Shown: positions 35,069-43,624 of the stretch, one piece after another
Layout: the number at the start of each line of letters is the position of its first letter
Numbering within the stretch: the first letter of the stretch is position 1
Origin: Limnohabitans curvus
GTDB taxonomy: Bacteria; Pseudomonadota; Gammaproteobacteria; Burkholderiales; Burkholderiaceae_C
NCBI RefSeq assembly: GCF_003063475.1
Contig: NZ_NESP01000001.1
Coordinates: 186,001-250,000 of the forward strand
Reading direction: 5' to 3'
Length of the DNA stretch: 64,000 nt
The notes under the pieces: model-generated
The model's input: only the letters and a program-made list of their open reading frames with translations
What the model was told of the DNA's origin: nothing
The model's database searches: none
Translations under genes and position numbers: made by a program

Positions 35069-36301
35069 ATGAATTGGAATACATCACTCATTGGTCTGCT
35101 GACAGCCTTAGGCATTGGCATGCTCATTGGCACGGTTCGTGAACGTTTACACAAACCTGGCGTGATGAAAGCAGGTGTACGCACACATGCGATCGTAGGT
35201 TTATTGGGCTCACTCACCTTCAGCATTGGGCCATCTACTTTTGTCACCACCTTGCTCATCACAGGCGTGTTGATTGCCATTGGTTACCGGCATTCGGCAC
35301 AACAAGACCCAGGCATGACCGGTGAATTTGCTTTGCTTTTAACTTTGGTTCTTTCGGGTCTTGCCATGCAAGACGCCTCTTTATCTGCAGCCATCGGCGT
35401 CGTTGTCGCATGTTTGCTATTTGTCAAAAAGCCATTGCGACGGTTTAGCCAAGAGATATTGACTGAACATGAATTAGAGGATGCGCTGATGCTGTGCGCT
35501 TCCACCTTGGTGGTTTTGCCTCTTTTACCAACCACAGCGATTGACCCGTGGCATGCACTCAATCCTTACGCCATGTGGAAGATTGTTGTGTTGATCATGG
35601 GCGTTGGCATCGTGGCTCACGTTTGTATGCGTGCATCGGGTGTGCGCTGGGGCTTGCCATTGGCTGGCTTTTTCAGTGGTTTCATTTCTTCCACCGTTGC
35701 GGTCGCAACCTATGCAAGAAAAGCACATGAAAAACCTGAACTCGAATCAATGGCTAGCGCCGCCGCATTGCTGTCAACCCTCTCCTCGCTCATCTTGTTC
35801 ACGATGGTGCTTGCAACAAGCAGCCCAGAGTTGATGCTGTCCGTCAAGTGGCCGCTCATCTCAGCAGGCCTTGCTTTATTGATCTGTGCAATTTATTTCA
35901 TACAACAAACAGACACGAAAGAAAGCCTTTTACTCCCATCAACACACCATGCCTTCAAAGCATCGCACGCGTTGATCATTGCGCTCACCATCAGCGCAGT
36001 CACACTCTGTTCTGCTTGGCTCAGAAATCTCGTGGGTGATTCAGGCACATTTGCAGCATCAGTCTTTGTGGGATTGGTCGAAATTCACGCTGCCGCTGTG
36101 AGCATTGCGCAACTCAGCCAACAGGACCCCATTCAATCTGCTTATGCCCGGTGGGGCGTCATCGCTATCTTGGCATCAAGCGCCCTGTCCAAACTATTTT
36201 TATCGTATGCCAGCGGTAGTCGAGGCTATGGCCATCGCATGGCTTCTGGTTTGGGCATGATGCTCATCTCAGCCACTGCCGCCATGCTGATGCTTGAATA
36301 A
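35069..36301 (+). CDS. MgtC/SapB-type membrane protein with DUF4010
   Basis: Polytopic inner-membrane protein of 410 residues. The N-terminal MgtC-like part (about 1-140) has ALGIGMLIGTVRER and GVRTHAIVGLLGSLTFSIG, with the acidic/arginine motif typical of the family. The rest matches DUF4010 (LPLAGFFSGFISSTVAVATYA; FAASVFVGLVEIHAAAVSIAQL). The function of this two-part family is unproven; MgtC itself supports growth at low magnesium and modulates phosphate/ATP physiology. It is divergent from ppk1 across a Pho-box region and convergent with psd, with 3 bp between the stops. Confidence 0.88.
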   Translation: MNWNTSLIGLLTALGIGMLIGTVRERLHKPGVMKAGVRTHAIVGLLGSLTFSIGPSTFVTTLLITGVLIAIGYRHSAQQDPGMTGEFALLLTLVLSGLAMQDASLSAAIGVVVACLLFVKKPLRRFSQEILTEHELEDALMLCASTLVVLPLLPTTAIDPWHALNPYAMWKIVVLIMGVGIVAHVCMRASGVRWGLPLAGFFSGFISSTVAVATYARKAHEKPELESMASAAALLSTLSSLILFTMVLATSSPELMLSVKWPLISAGLALLICAIYFIQQTDTKESLLLPSTHHAFKASHALIIALTISAVTLCSAWLRNLVGDSGTFAASVFVGLVEIHAAAVSIAQLSQQDPIQSAYARWGVIAILASSALSKLFLSYASGSRGYGHRMASGLGMMLISATAAMLMLE

Positions 36302-36304
36302 CAC

Positions 36305-37180
36305 TCAAAGCCTTTTGAGCAAACACTCCCCCATGCGAATTCGCTTGCCACTCTCAATGCCATCGGCCAATCCAAAACTTGGCGGCACAAACACCAAGAT
36401 GGTCGAGCCGTGTTCAAACCACCCCATCTCCTGCCCTTTGACATAACTCGCATCGCAGGGGATTTCATTGGGGCCTTTGTAACGAAGGTTCAACAGTACA
36501 TCCACAGCGTGAAACCGCATGCTTGCCACCAACACCGCAGCCACAGGCACGATCAAAAACGGCATGCCTTGGGTGGTTTTCATTTGCAACACGGCACGCT
36601 CGTTTTTACAAAACAACTCTTTCACACGCGTCAATGCAATGGGGTTCACGTTCCATGTATCGCCTGAGATGTAGGTCACATGATTCAAATCTGCATCGCA
36701 AGGCGCATGGAAGCGGTGGTACATGCTGCTGGTCAAACGCAGAGTGACAAATGTGCCGCCCTCTAACAAGCTGGGCCAGCGTTGCACCAATTCCATAGAA
36801 CCCAACAAGCTGTCCAAGGTGTACGGGAAGCCCTTGGCTTGAAACACCGTGCCATCCCGAATTTCGCCACATGCCCCCACGATGCAGTCGCAAGGCGAAG
36901 TCATCACAGCAGGGTCAGCATTGATGGGGCGCAAACCTGGTCGTAGTTCACGTGTGAAGCATTCGTGAACGCTGGCAAATGTTTGTTGCCTTGACTCACT
37001 CAAATCCAAATCGGTGAACCAGCGCCACACCGCGATAGAGCCTTTGACAACCCATGGATGGCGCAGCTGGCTCCACCACCCCATGAATCGCGTCAAAGTG
37101 ATACGCGGTATACGGTTTGTGAGTAAAAAATTGAGGTCCTCTTGCAGGAGAAAATTTTGCAATTGATGTCGAATCTTCAT
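36305..37180 (-). CDS. psd: Phosphatidylserine decarboxylase
   Basis: Pyruvoyl enzyme converting phosphatidylserine to phosphatidylethanolamine at the inner membrane. From ATG 37180 the product is 291 residues. Family landmarks are FTRELRPGLRPI (77-88), VTSP-like MTSPCDC with GEI, the conserved LRLTSSMYHRFHAP histidine motif (148-160), and the self-cleavage site HGST (257-260, S259), which gives the pyruvoyl group. A longer open frame upstream lacks Psd character. It is divergent from the class III aminotransferase by 56 bp. Its presence in a Pho island is notable because PE is the substrate PlcP-type enzymes consume. Confidence 0.93.
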   Translation of the reverse strand: MKIRHQLQNFLLQEDLNFLLTNRIPRITLTRFMGWWSQLRHPWVVKGSIAVWRWFTDLDLSESRQQTFASVHECFTRELRPGLRPINADPAVMTSPCDCIVGACGEIRDGTVFQAKGFPYTLDSLLGSMELVQRWPSLLEGGTFVTLRLTSSMYHRFHAPCDADLNHVTYISGDTWNVNPIALTRVKELFCKNERAVLQMKTTQGMPFLIVPVAAVLVASMRFHAVDVLLNLRYKGPNEIPCDASYVKGQEMGWFEHGSTILVFVPPSFGLADGIESGKRIRMGECLLKRL

Positions 37181-37184
37181 CGTC

Positions 37185-37202
37185 TTGTCACTTAATTTAA
37201 AT
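37185..37202 (+). promoter_or_regulatory. Possible PhoB box upstream of the aminotransferase
   Basis: TTGTCACTTAATTTAAAT: first half-site good, second half-site degenerate (TTTAAAT against CTGTAAT). No clear -10 lies at the 10-nt position. Weak on its own; listed because of the neighbouring boxes. Confidence 0.35.
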
Positions 37203-37236
37203 ACAAAGGTAGATCTCTTACACAAGGAAATTGACT

Positions 37237-38868
37237 GTGAACACCACATGGATGAGCTTGGGCGTATTGGCGACATTGGCACCGTCTATCTATCGACGAC
37301 TACAACTCTCACGCGCCAAGCACCGCTCGCTGGCAGGTCATTCACGCATGGCCAAACGTTTGGCTCGCCTGTTGCCCGGCTACCATTTTGATGAACCAAT
37401 GTTCTTTAAATGTGACAACGCGCCATTCGACGTACAAAATCTTCGTCGACAAGCTTTTTTCAAAATTGCCGAAGTGCTCAAAGCGCGTCACCCCTTGAGC
37501 ATTCAAGCCACGGCAGCGGCTAGAGAGAGCATCTCGGACATGCAGTTCATCTCCGCTTACCGCGTACCCTTTCAGTTCAGCCCCTTGGTCCAAGAACATT
37601 TGAAGGTGGGGTCGTTTTTGCAATCAGCCACTGGCGTTTACGTGACCGATTTAGACGGTCAATCGTTTTACGACCTGACTGGCTCTTATGGCGTGAATGT
37701 GTTTGGTGCAGATTTTTATAAAAAGACGATGGCCGACGGCATGGCCAAAACACAAAGCTTGGGCCCCACGCTGGGTGCGTATCACCCGTGTGTTGCCAGC
37801 AACGCAGAGCGTCTCAAGAAAATTTCAGGCATGGATGAGGTGTCGTTTCACATGTCTGGTACTGAAGCTGTGATGCAGGCCGTGCGTTTGGCTCGCTACC
37901 ACACGAAGCGTAAAAACTTGGTGCGCTTTTGTGGCGCTTATCACGGTTGGTGGGAAGACGTGCAACCAGGCCCTGGCAACCCCATGCCACCGCGCGAAAC
38001 CTACACACTCAGTGACATGAGTGAACGCAGCTTAGACGTGATTCGTACACGCAAAGACATTGCCTGCGTGCTGGTGAACCCGCTGCAAGCCCTGCACCCC
38101 AACGCCAATGCACCGGGTGACACCACTTTGGTCGACGGCAGTCGCAAAGCGGCATATGACCGACAGGCTTACACCGCGTGGTTGCACAAACTACGTCAAG
38201 CGTGCACCGACAACGGCGTGGTGCTGATATTTGATGAAGTCTTCTTAGGCTTTCGTTTGGCCCCCGGTGGCGCACAAGAATATTTCGGCGTCAAAGCCGA
38301 CATGGTGACTTACGGCAAAACACTGGGGGGCGGATTCCCTGTGGGTGTGGTGTGTGGCAAAAAAGAGTGGATGCACCGCTTCCATGCCGACCGCCCTGCG
38401 GATATTTGCTTTGCACGCGGCACCTTCAAAGAGCATCCCGTGGTGATGGGTGCCATGTCTGCTTTTTTAGACCAAATAGAAACACCTGAAATTCAAGCCG
38501 TGTACGAAGGTCTGGATGAACGCTGGAATTCTCGCGCGCAGCGGTTCAACAGCGTCATGCAAGCCAACGACATCCCGCTGCAAGCCGCGAATATGTCGAG
38601 TGTGTGGACCCTCTCTTACACACAACCGAGCCGCTACCACTGGATGCTGCAGTACTACCTGCGCATCCATGGCTTGGCATTGAGCTGGGTCGGCACAGGT
38701 CGTTTGATTTTCAGCCTGAACTACAGCGACGATGACTTTGAAACAGTGGTGCAACGCTTTGTCATGGCCGCCACGCAAATGAAAAACGATGGCTGGTGGT
38801 GGCATTCACCTGAACTGACCCACAAAAGCATCCGTCGCAGCATCTTGAAAGAAACCTTGTTTCGTTAA
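37237..38868 (+). CDS. Class III PLP-dependent aminotransferase (glutamate-1-semialdehyde-aminomutase-like)
   Basis: 543 residues from GTG 37237, chosen because AAGGAA lies 7 nt upstream; the in-frame TTG at 37231 is too close to it. A ~100-residue N-terminal extension with a hydrophobic start (MSLGVLATLAPSIYRR) precedes the aminotransferase fold. Visible motifs are VSFHMSGTEAVMQAVRLAR, RFCGAYHGWWEDVQPG, the PLP-binding aspartate in VLIFDEVFLGFR, and the Schiff-base lysine in VTYGKTLGGGFPVGVV. It is not a housekeeping HemL: the length and the extension are wrong. The hydrophobic start suggests membrane association. The substrate is unknown; neighbours (psd, DUF962-like, glycosyltransferase) point to lipid head-group chemistry. 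Confidence 0.85.
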   Translation: MNTTWMSLGVLATLAPSIYRRLQLSRAKHRSLAGHSRMAKRLARLLPGYHFDEPMFFKCDNAPFDVQNLRRQAFFKIAEVLKARHPLSIQATAAARESISDMQFISAYRVPFQFSPLVQEHLKVGSFLQSATGVYVTDLDGQSFYDLTGSYGVNVFGADFYKKTMADGMAKTQSLGPTLGAYHPCVASNAERLKKISGMDEVSFHMSGTEAVMQAVRLARYHTKRKNLVRFCGAYHGWWEDVQPGPGNPMPPRETYTLSDMSERSLDVIRTRKDIACVLVNPLQALHPNANAPGDTTLVDGSRKAAYDRQAYTAWLHKLRQACTDNGVVLIFDEVFLGFRLAPGGAQEYFGVKADMVTYGKTLGGGFPVGVVCGKKEWMHRFHADRPADICFARGTFKEHPVVMGAMSAFLDQIETPEIQAVYEGLDERWNSRAQRFNSVMQANDIPLQAANMSSVWTLSYTQPSRYHWMLQYYLRIHGLALSWVGTGRLIFSLNYSDDDFETVVQRFVMAATQMKNDGWWWHSPELTHKSIRRSILKETLFR

Positions 38869-38871
38869 GAA

Positions 38872-38904
38872 AAAGGCGTTCAGGTGAAACACCTGAACGC
38901 CTTT
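38872..38904. terminator. Bidirectional intrinsic terminator, aminotransferase / DUF962-like gene
   Basis: Perfect 15-bp stem AAAGGCGTTCAGGTG / CACCTGAACGCCTTT with an AAA loop (38887-38889), lying between two convergent stops. A-run upstream and T-run downstream allow function on both strands. Confidence 0.9.
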
Positions 38905-38923
38905 CAATCTTCAATGGCGTATT

Positions 38924-39532
38924 TTATTGAGCTGAGTGCAAAAACGCTTCGTCAAAACGCTGACCACGCAACAGCTGCAAAGGTGCTTTGTGATACAGGT
39001 ACACGTCGTGGAATGGGTCTGTGAGAATTTTGATCATCCACACCAAACCTGTTTGCACATCTTTGATGAAGCACAAGTGAATGGTGCGAAACAACAAACC
39101 ACCCACACCCAAGGCCAACCACGAGTAGCCCACAGCTTCCGAAAACTCGACCCATGTTTCATGCGTAGGCACCACATCCAACATGCCAGGGAAGTAATAA
39201 ATCACCAGCGGCAGCAACACCCAAATGCTGAGCAACACCACTTTACGGCGCAGGTTAAAGCCCACTTTGATTTCTTCTTTGAACTCGTTGCTGGCTTCGT
39301 TCACATGGTCATAGCCCAAGGGTTCAAAAAAGAAATGGCCCGATTGTCTCGCCACCATCGACACCAACCAAGCCAACAAAGCGGCCCAAGCGGGATTCAC
39401 AAACAATAAAGCATACGAGATCAAAAAACAAATCGCACTGAGCAAATGCAAAGATTGATTGATGCGGCAGTGGTGGTAATAGCGATGGTCATCCCAACGC
39501 TGGATGCGCAAGGCTTCTAAAAAGTTTTTCAC
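38924..39532 (-). CDS. Integral membrane protein resembling DUF962/Mpo1
   Basis: 202 residues with four or five membrane segments. Two histidine motifs resemble the DUF962/Mpo1 family (yeast Mpo1 is a 2-hydroxy-fatty-acid dioxygenase): HHCRINQSLHLLSAICFL near 20-37 and ARQSGHFFFEPLGYDH near 61-76. A long second half has further helices and ends with LYHKAPLQLLRG. The assignment is from motifs only and could be wrong; fatty-acid hydroxylase-like membrane enzymes are the alternative. A Pho-box-like repeat lies upstream with CATGAT at the 10-nt position. It is convergent with the aminotransferase. Confidence 0.7.
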   Translation of the reverse strand: MKNFLEALRIQRWDDHRYYHHCRINQSLHLLSAICFLISYALLFVNPAWAALLAWLVSMVARQSGHFFFEPLGYDHVNEASNEFKEEIKVGFNLRRKVVLLSIWVLLPLVIYYFPGMLDVVPTHETWVEFSEAVGYSWLALGVGGLLFRTIHLCFIKDVQTGLVWMIKILTDPFHDVYLYHKAPLQLLRGQRFDEAFLHSAQ

Positions 39533-39582
39533 GTCTGATGGTCCTCATGTGTTTCAAGACTTAGCGATCATGAGCTTGTCAT

Positions 39583-39600
39583 GTGAAAAAACAATGACAA
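39583..39600 (-). promoter_or_regulatory. PhoB-box-like repeat of the DUF962-like gene
   Basis: Minus strand TTGTCATTGTTTTTTCAC: first half-site strong, second TTTTCAC keeps the TCAC core. CATGAT (4 of 6 to TATAAT) starts exactly 10 nt downstream. Confidence 0.55.
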
Positions 39601-39643
39601 CAGATAAGAAATGCAGGTGAAATAAAAACATCAAAAACCTGTC

Positions 39644-39661
39644 ATGTCATCAAGTTGTTAA
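39644..39661 (+). promoter_or_regulatory. PhoB-box-like repeat of the GT4 gene at 39684
   Basis: ATGTCATCAAGTTGTTAA: xTGTCAT-N4-xTGTTAA at 11-bp spacing, 22 nt before the start codon, preceded by another overlapping TGTCAT at 39640-39645. The -10 at the expected place is poor. Confidence 0.5.
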
Positions 39662-39683
39662 ATTCAACAGCAAACATGGCTGC

Positions 39684-40877
39684 ATGGAACGATCACCCAA
39701 CATACCCATCACAGTTGAAAACTTTGAACCCGCACAACGCTTCTTGCGCATTGCCGTTGTGACCGAAACCTGGCCCCCTGAGGTCAATGGCGTGGCTGTC
39801 ACGTTGGCGAAACTGGTTCATCATTTGGGTCTGCGTCACCACACCATTCAGCTGATTCGTCCACGTCAAGACAAAAATGACGAAGGACATGAACAAACGG
39901 GTTGGTCTGAATTGCTGTTGCGCGGGCTACCGATTCCACGCTACCCACAGCTCAAGCTGGGCTTGCCTAGCAAAAAAGCCCTGCTCAAAGCTTGGAGCAT
40001 CAAGCGCCCCGACTTGGTACACATTGCCACAGAAGGTCCGCTGAGCTGGTCGGCGTTGCAAGCGGCGCACATTCTTCGCTTGCCTGTGACCTCAGATTTC
40101 CGCACCAACTTTCACAGCTACTGTCAGCACTACGGCGTGGGGTGGTTAAGCAAACCCATCGTGGCCTACCTGCGCAAGTTCCATAACCGCACGGCTTTCA
40201 CCATGGTGCCCACACAAGCCATGAAGTATCAACTGGACGCCATGGGCTTTAAAAACCTCAAAGTGGTGGCACGCGGCGTGGACACTCACCTGTTCCACCC
40301 CGACAAGCACAGCGACGTGATGCGAGCCAGCTGGGGCGTCACACCTGACACGATGGTGCTGCTGTCGGTCGGTCGATTGGCGGCTGAAAAGAATTTAGAC
40401 CTGACCATTCAAACCTACCAAGCCCTCATCGCCGCAGGCCGGCGCGTGAAGATGGTGTTTGCAGGTGATGGCCCCATGCGCGCGTTGACTCAAACAAAGT
40501 GCCCAGATGCCATCTTCATGGGCATGTGTAGCCACGATCAATTAAGCACCTTGTACGCCAGCGCAGACTTGCTGCTGTTTCCAAGCTTGACGGAAACCTT
40601 TGGCAATGTCACCTTAGAAGCCTTAGCCAGTGGCACTCCCGTGTTGGCGTTTGACTGCGCAGCCGCCAGCGACTTCGTCACAAATCACAAAAATGGTTGG
40701 CTGGTTGACAGCAACGAGCCACAGACCTACATCCAACGTGCCGTGGACATCACCCGAGAGACCAACACCTTGCGTCTGGCACGTGAATTCACACGTGCCA
40801 GCGTGGCGCACCTGGGCTGGGATGAAATTGCGGCACAAGTGGAAGACATCTTTCAGCGCACCATCGAGATGGGGTAA
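39684..40877 (+). CDS. GT4-family glycosyltransferase, Agt/MgtA/SqdX-like
   Basis: 397 residues, GT-B fold, no transmembrane segment, likely peripheral at the inner membrane. After a ~20-residue leader it begins RIAVVTETWPPEVNGVAVTL, the signature of lipid alpha-glycosyltransferases of GT4. It has PDLVHIATEGPLSWSAL, FHSYCQHYG, LLSVGRLAAEKNLDL and the donor-binding E-x7-E in LTETFGNVTLEALASG. Diacylglycerol or a glycolipid is the likely acceptor; the sugar donor cannot be read from sequence. It is paralogous to the agt gene at 44005-45072. Its stop abuts the convergent lplT stop. It has its own Pho-box-like site. Confidence 0.85.
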   Translation: MERSPNIPITVENFEPAQRFLRIAVVTETWPPEVNGVAVTLAKLVHHLGLRHHTIQLIRPRQDKNDEGHEQTGWSELLLRGLPIPRYPQLKLGLPSKKALLKAWSIKRPDLVHIATEGPLSWSALQAAHILRLPVTSDFRTNFHSYCQHYGVGWLSKPIVAYLRKFHNRTAFTMVPTQAMKYQLDAMGFKNLKVVARGVDTHLFHPDKHSDVMRASWGVTPDTMVLLSVGRLAAEKNLDLTIQTYQALIAAGRRVKMVFAGDGPMRALTQTKCPDAIFMGMCSHDQLSTLYASADLLLFPSLTETFGNVTLEALASGTPVLAFDCAAASDFVTNHKNGWLVDSNEPQTYIQRAVDITRETNTLRLAREFTRASVAHLGWDEIAAQVEDIFQRTIEMG

Positions 40878-42083
40878 TCAGCGGAACTGACGCCAAAGCA
40901 GCAGGCAAAGCGGCGCGATGCCTGCAACCAGCAGGACCGCCAACAGCAGCATGATGTAAGTCAATGACATTCCAAAAGCCAACAAAGCACTGTAGGCGGC
41001 CAACATCAACAGCACGGAAAGGTTTTCGTTAAAGCCTTGAACCGCAATTGACCGTCCTGAGCTGAGCACTTGCATGCCCCTGTGTTGCAACAAGGCATTC
41101 ATGGGCACCAACAACATGCCGCCCGCCACACCGACGCACAGCAACAGCGCAATGGCGAGCCACAGGTTTGAAATGGTGACCATCAACGGCAGCAACACCG
41201 CCAACCACAAGCCCCAAGGCAAAGCCTGTCGGGCCGAGTGCAGCTTGAATGACCGTCCAGCCATGTAAGCCCCAAAAACCACACCAACGGCCACCAAGGC
41301 TTGCAAGTAAGCCCCGAACTTGAGTGTCATGCCCAACGAACCCTGCGCCCACAAGAGCACAGCAAACTGCATCACCGCACCCACACCCCAATACAAGGTG
41401 GTGACATACAACGACACACCTCCGAGTGGATCACGCCACAACTTTTGATTGGATTTCCAAAACGTACCGATTCGCACCGCATGCCATGTCAACGGCTCGA
41501 TAGGCCCACGTTTATCCATGGGTATGAGCCCGACATTCAACATGGCAGCTGTCAGATACACGCCAATCACTACCGCCATGGCAGGCCATGTTTGGGTGGA
41601 AACCACAAAAACTATCGGTGCACTCACCTCAGACAAACCCGTTAATGCGCCGCCTAAGGCAATGCCAAAAATAACCGACAGCACCATCGACACTTCTATC
41701 CACGCATTCGCACGTACCAACAAACGTGCAGGCACAGCCTCGGTGGCCAATCCATACTTTGCAGGCGCATACACCGATGCGGCAAGCCCGATCAATGCAA
41801 AAGCGAACAAGGGGTGAACACCCGCCAACAGCAGCAACACGCCAGCCATCTTGAGTGCGTTCATGCACGCCATCAAACGGCTTTTAGAAAACGCATCTGC
41901 CAAAGGCCCCACCACGGAGGCCAAGAGCACATACGCCAATGTCAGCGAGAACTTCAACAAAGGTGCCCACCACCCTGGGTAGCCTTGCTCATTCAAAAAG
42001 TAAATGCCTAGGATGAGCAGTGCGTTGTCGGCGAGGCCAGAGGCGAACTGGGCACCAATTAAAAAGTAAAAGCCTTTAGGCAT
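40878..42083 (-). CDS. lplT: Lysophospholipid transporter LplT (MFS)
   Basis: Inner-membrane major-facilitator carrier of 401 residues that flips lysophospholipids inward for re-acylation. It opens GFYFLIGAQFASGLADNALL, the LplT hallmark, then LGIYFLNEQGYPGWWAPLLK and SVYAPAKYGLATEAVP; twelve membrane segments fit the hydrophobic profile. Its start overlaps the end of ugd by 8 bp. LplT is usually paired with the acyltransferase Aas, which is not next to it here. Alone in a lipid-remodelling island, it may salvage lysolipids produced during phospholipid breakdown (inference). Confidence 0.92.
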   Translation of the reverse strand: MPKGFYFLIGAQFASGLADNALLILGIYFLNEQGYPGWWAPLLKFSLTLAYVLLASVVGPLADAFSKSRLMACMNALKMAGVLLLLAGVHPLFAFALIGLAASVYAPAKYGLATEAVPARLLVRANAWIEVSMVLSVIFGIALGGALTGLSEVSAPIVFVVSTQTWPAMAVVIGVYLTAAMLNVGLIPMDKRGPIEPLTWHAVRIGTFWKSNQKLWRDPLGGVSLYVTTLYWGVGAVMQFAVLLWAQGSLGMTLKFGAYLQALVAVGVVFGAYMAGRSFKLHSARQALPWGLWLAVLLPLMVTISNLWLAIALLLCVGVAGGMLLVPMNALLQHRGMQVLSSGRSIAVQGFNENLSVLLMLAAYSALLAFGMSLTYIMLLLAVLLVAGIAPLCLLLWRQFR

Positions 42084-43497
42084 TGAGTGCGGGCGTCTCC
42101 AGCATCACAGGTTCAACGCTGAGGTTGATCAACTCATTGCGACGCCCGATACCTTGGTACGCAATACCTAAATCAGCCAAGGCATCGGGGTTGTACAAAT
42201 TACGACCATCCAAGATGTACGGCGTGCGCATGCTCAACTTCATGGCTTGAAAGTCTGGATTGTGGAAATTTTTCCACTCGGTCAACACCATCAAAGCATC
42301 CACACCATGCAAAGCATCCATGTCATGCGCCACCAAGTTGAAGTTGTTCAACAAGGCCTCTTGACCTGCACAGTCCAGCTTCAAAGCCACCATCGCTTCG
42401 TGACCTGCCACAGGGTCATAGGCCGTGACGTGAGCACCACGCTCTAACAAACTCTTGATGACCACACGGCTCGGTGCTTCGCGCATGTCATCGGTGTTGG
42501 GTTTGAAAGCCAAGCCCCAAACAGCAATTTTTCGACCGGTCAAGTCATCCCCCAAGCGTTTGACCAAACGATCTACAAGCAATGTCTTTTGACGTTCATT
42601 CACTTGCTCGGTGGCGTTGACCACGCTCATGAGTTGACCGTGTGCCTGTGCCGTGCTGACCAAGGCCTGTGTGTCTTTGGGGAAGCAGCTGCCACCATAA
42701 CCACAGCCCGCATACAAGAAGCTGTAACCAATGCGGTTGTCTGCACCAATGCCACGACGAATTTGGTCCACATCGGCACCCAGTGCATCGGCCAAATTGG
42801 CAATCTCATTCATAAAAGAAATGCGTGTGGCCAGCATGGCATTGGCGGCGTACTTGGTGAGCTCTGCACTGCGTACATCCATCCACACCGTGCGTGAATG
42901 GTGACGGTTGAAGCTGGCGTACAAATCGCCCATCATCCGTTGGCTTTTTTCGTGATGAATGCCATCATCAATGCCAACCACGATGCGATCAGGACGCATG
43001 AAGTCATCAATGGCTGCGCCCTCCTTCAAGAATTCAGGGTTAGACACCACATCAAACATTTCGCTGGACATGCCGCGTTGTGTCAACTCGTGTTTCACGG
43101 CAGCACGCACACGGTCAGCTGTACCAACGGGCACGGTCGATTTGTTCACAATGAGCTTGAAGTCTTTGAGATTGCGTCCCACCATGGCAGCCACAGACAG
43201 CACATGCGCCAAGTCTGCTGAACCATCTTCTTGTGCGGGTGTGCCCACCGCGATGAACAAAATATCGCCATGGTCAATGGCCAGCTGCGCATCGGTGGTG
43301 AAACGAATTCGACCTTCTGCATGATTGCGTGACAGCAACTCTTTCAAGCCAGGCTCGTAAATAGGCACCTCGCCAGCTTGCAGCATCTTGACCTTGTCTT
43401 CGTCCTTATCAAGACATACCACTTTGAAACCTAGGTCAGACAGACATGCGCCTGTGACCAAACCCACATAACCAGAACCGATGACGGTGACTCGCAT
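42076..43497 (-). CDS. ugd: UDP-glucose 6-dehydrogenase
   Basis: Oxidises UDP-glucose to UDP-glucuronate with two NAD+, in the cytoplasm. 473 residues from ATG 43497, chosen because a textbook AGGAGG lies 6 nt upstream. It opens MRVTVIGSGYVGLVTGACLSD (Rossmann fold) and has the catalytic cysteine in GYGGSCFPKDT, and GLAFKPNTDDMREAPS in the C-terminal NAD/UDP domain. UDP-glucuronate is a donor for Agt-type enzymes that make glucuronosyl diacylglycerol, so proximity to plcP-agt is meaningful; capsule or LPS sugar supply is the alternative. It lies in an operon with lplT. Confidence 0.95.
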   Translation of the reverse strand: MRVTVIGSGYVGLVTGACLSDLGFKVVCLDKDEDKVKMLQAGEVPIYEPGLKELLSRNHAEGRIRFTTDAQLAIDHGDILFIAVGTPAQEDGSADLAHVLSVAAMVGRNLKDFKLIVNKSTVPVGTADRVRAAVKHELTQRGMSSEMFDVVSNPEFLKEGAAIDDFMRPDRIVVGIDDGIHHEKSQRMMGDLYASFNRHHSRTVWMDVRSAELTKYAANAMLATRISFMNEIANLADALGADVDQIRRGIGADNRIGYSFLYAGCGYGGSCFPKDTQALVSTAQAHGQLMSVVNATEQVNERQKTLLVDRLVKRLGDDLTGRKIAVWGLAFKPNTDDMREAPSRVVIKSLLERGAHVTAYDPVAGHEAMVALKLDCAGQEALLNNFNLVAHDMDALHGVDALMVLTEWKNFHNPDFQAMKLSMRTPYILDGRNLYNPDALADLGIAYQGIGRRNELINLSVEPVMLETPALNA

Positions 43498-43581
43498 AAA
43501 TTTCCTCCTGAATGCGTTCATCGTTGCAGAACATGATGAAAGGAATAAGAAGAAATGAAGTCAATTCAATGACGTTCAGGC

Positions 43582-43605
43582 AAAAAAAATGACTCCAAGA
43601 GTCAT
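43582..43605 (-). terminator. Intrinsic terminator of the olsB-plcP-agt operon
   Basis: On the minus strand a 7-bp stem ATGACTC / GAGTCAT with loop TTG is followed by a run of eight T. It lies 20 bp after the stop of the 127-aa gene and before ugd, so the lipid operon and ugd-lplT are separate transcripts. Confidence 0.75.
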
Positions 43606-43624
43606 GCGGCATTTGAGTAGTTAT

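Noticed and set aside
37283..38868. Aminotransferase as the housekeeping HemL (glutamate-1-semialdehyde aminomutase)
   Set aside because: Too long (543 versus about 430 aa), with a hydrophobic N-terminal extension and a lipid-gene context; only the general class III fold is shared.
43498..43581. Possible Pho box in front of ugd
   Set aside because: Only isolated CGTCAT/AGTCAT fragments without 11-bp spacing; AGTCAT belongs to the terminator hairpin.
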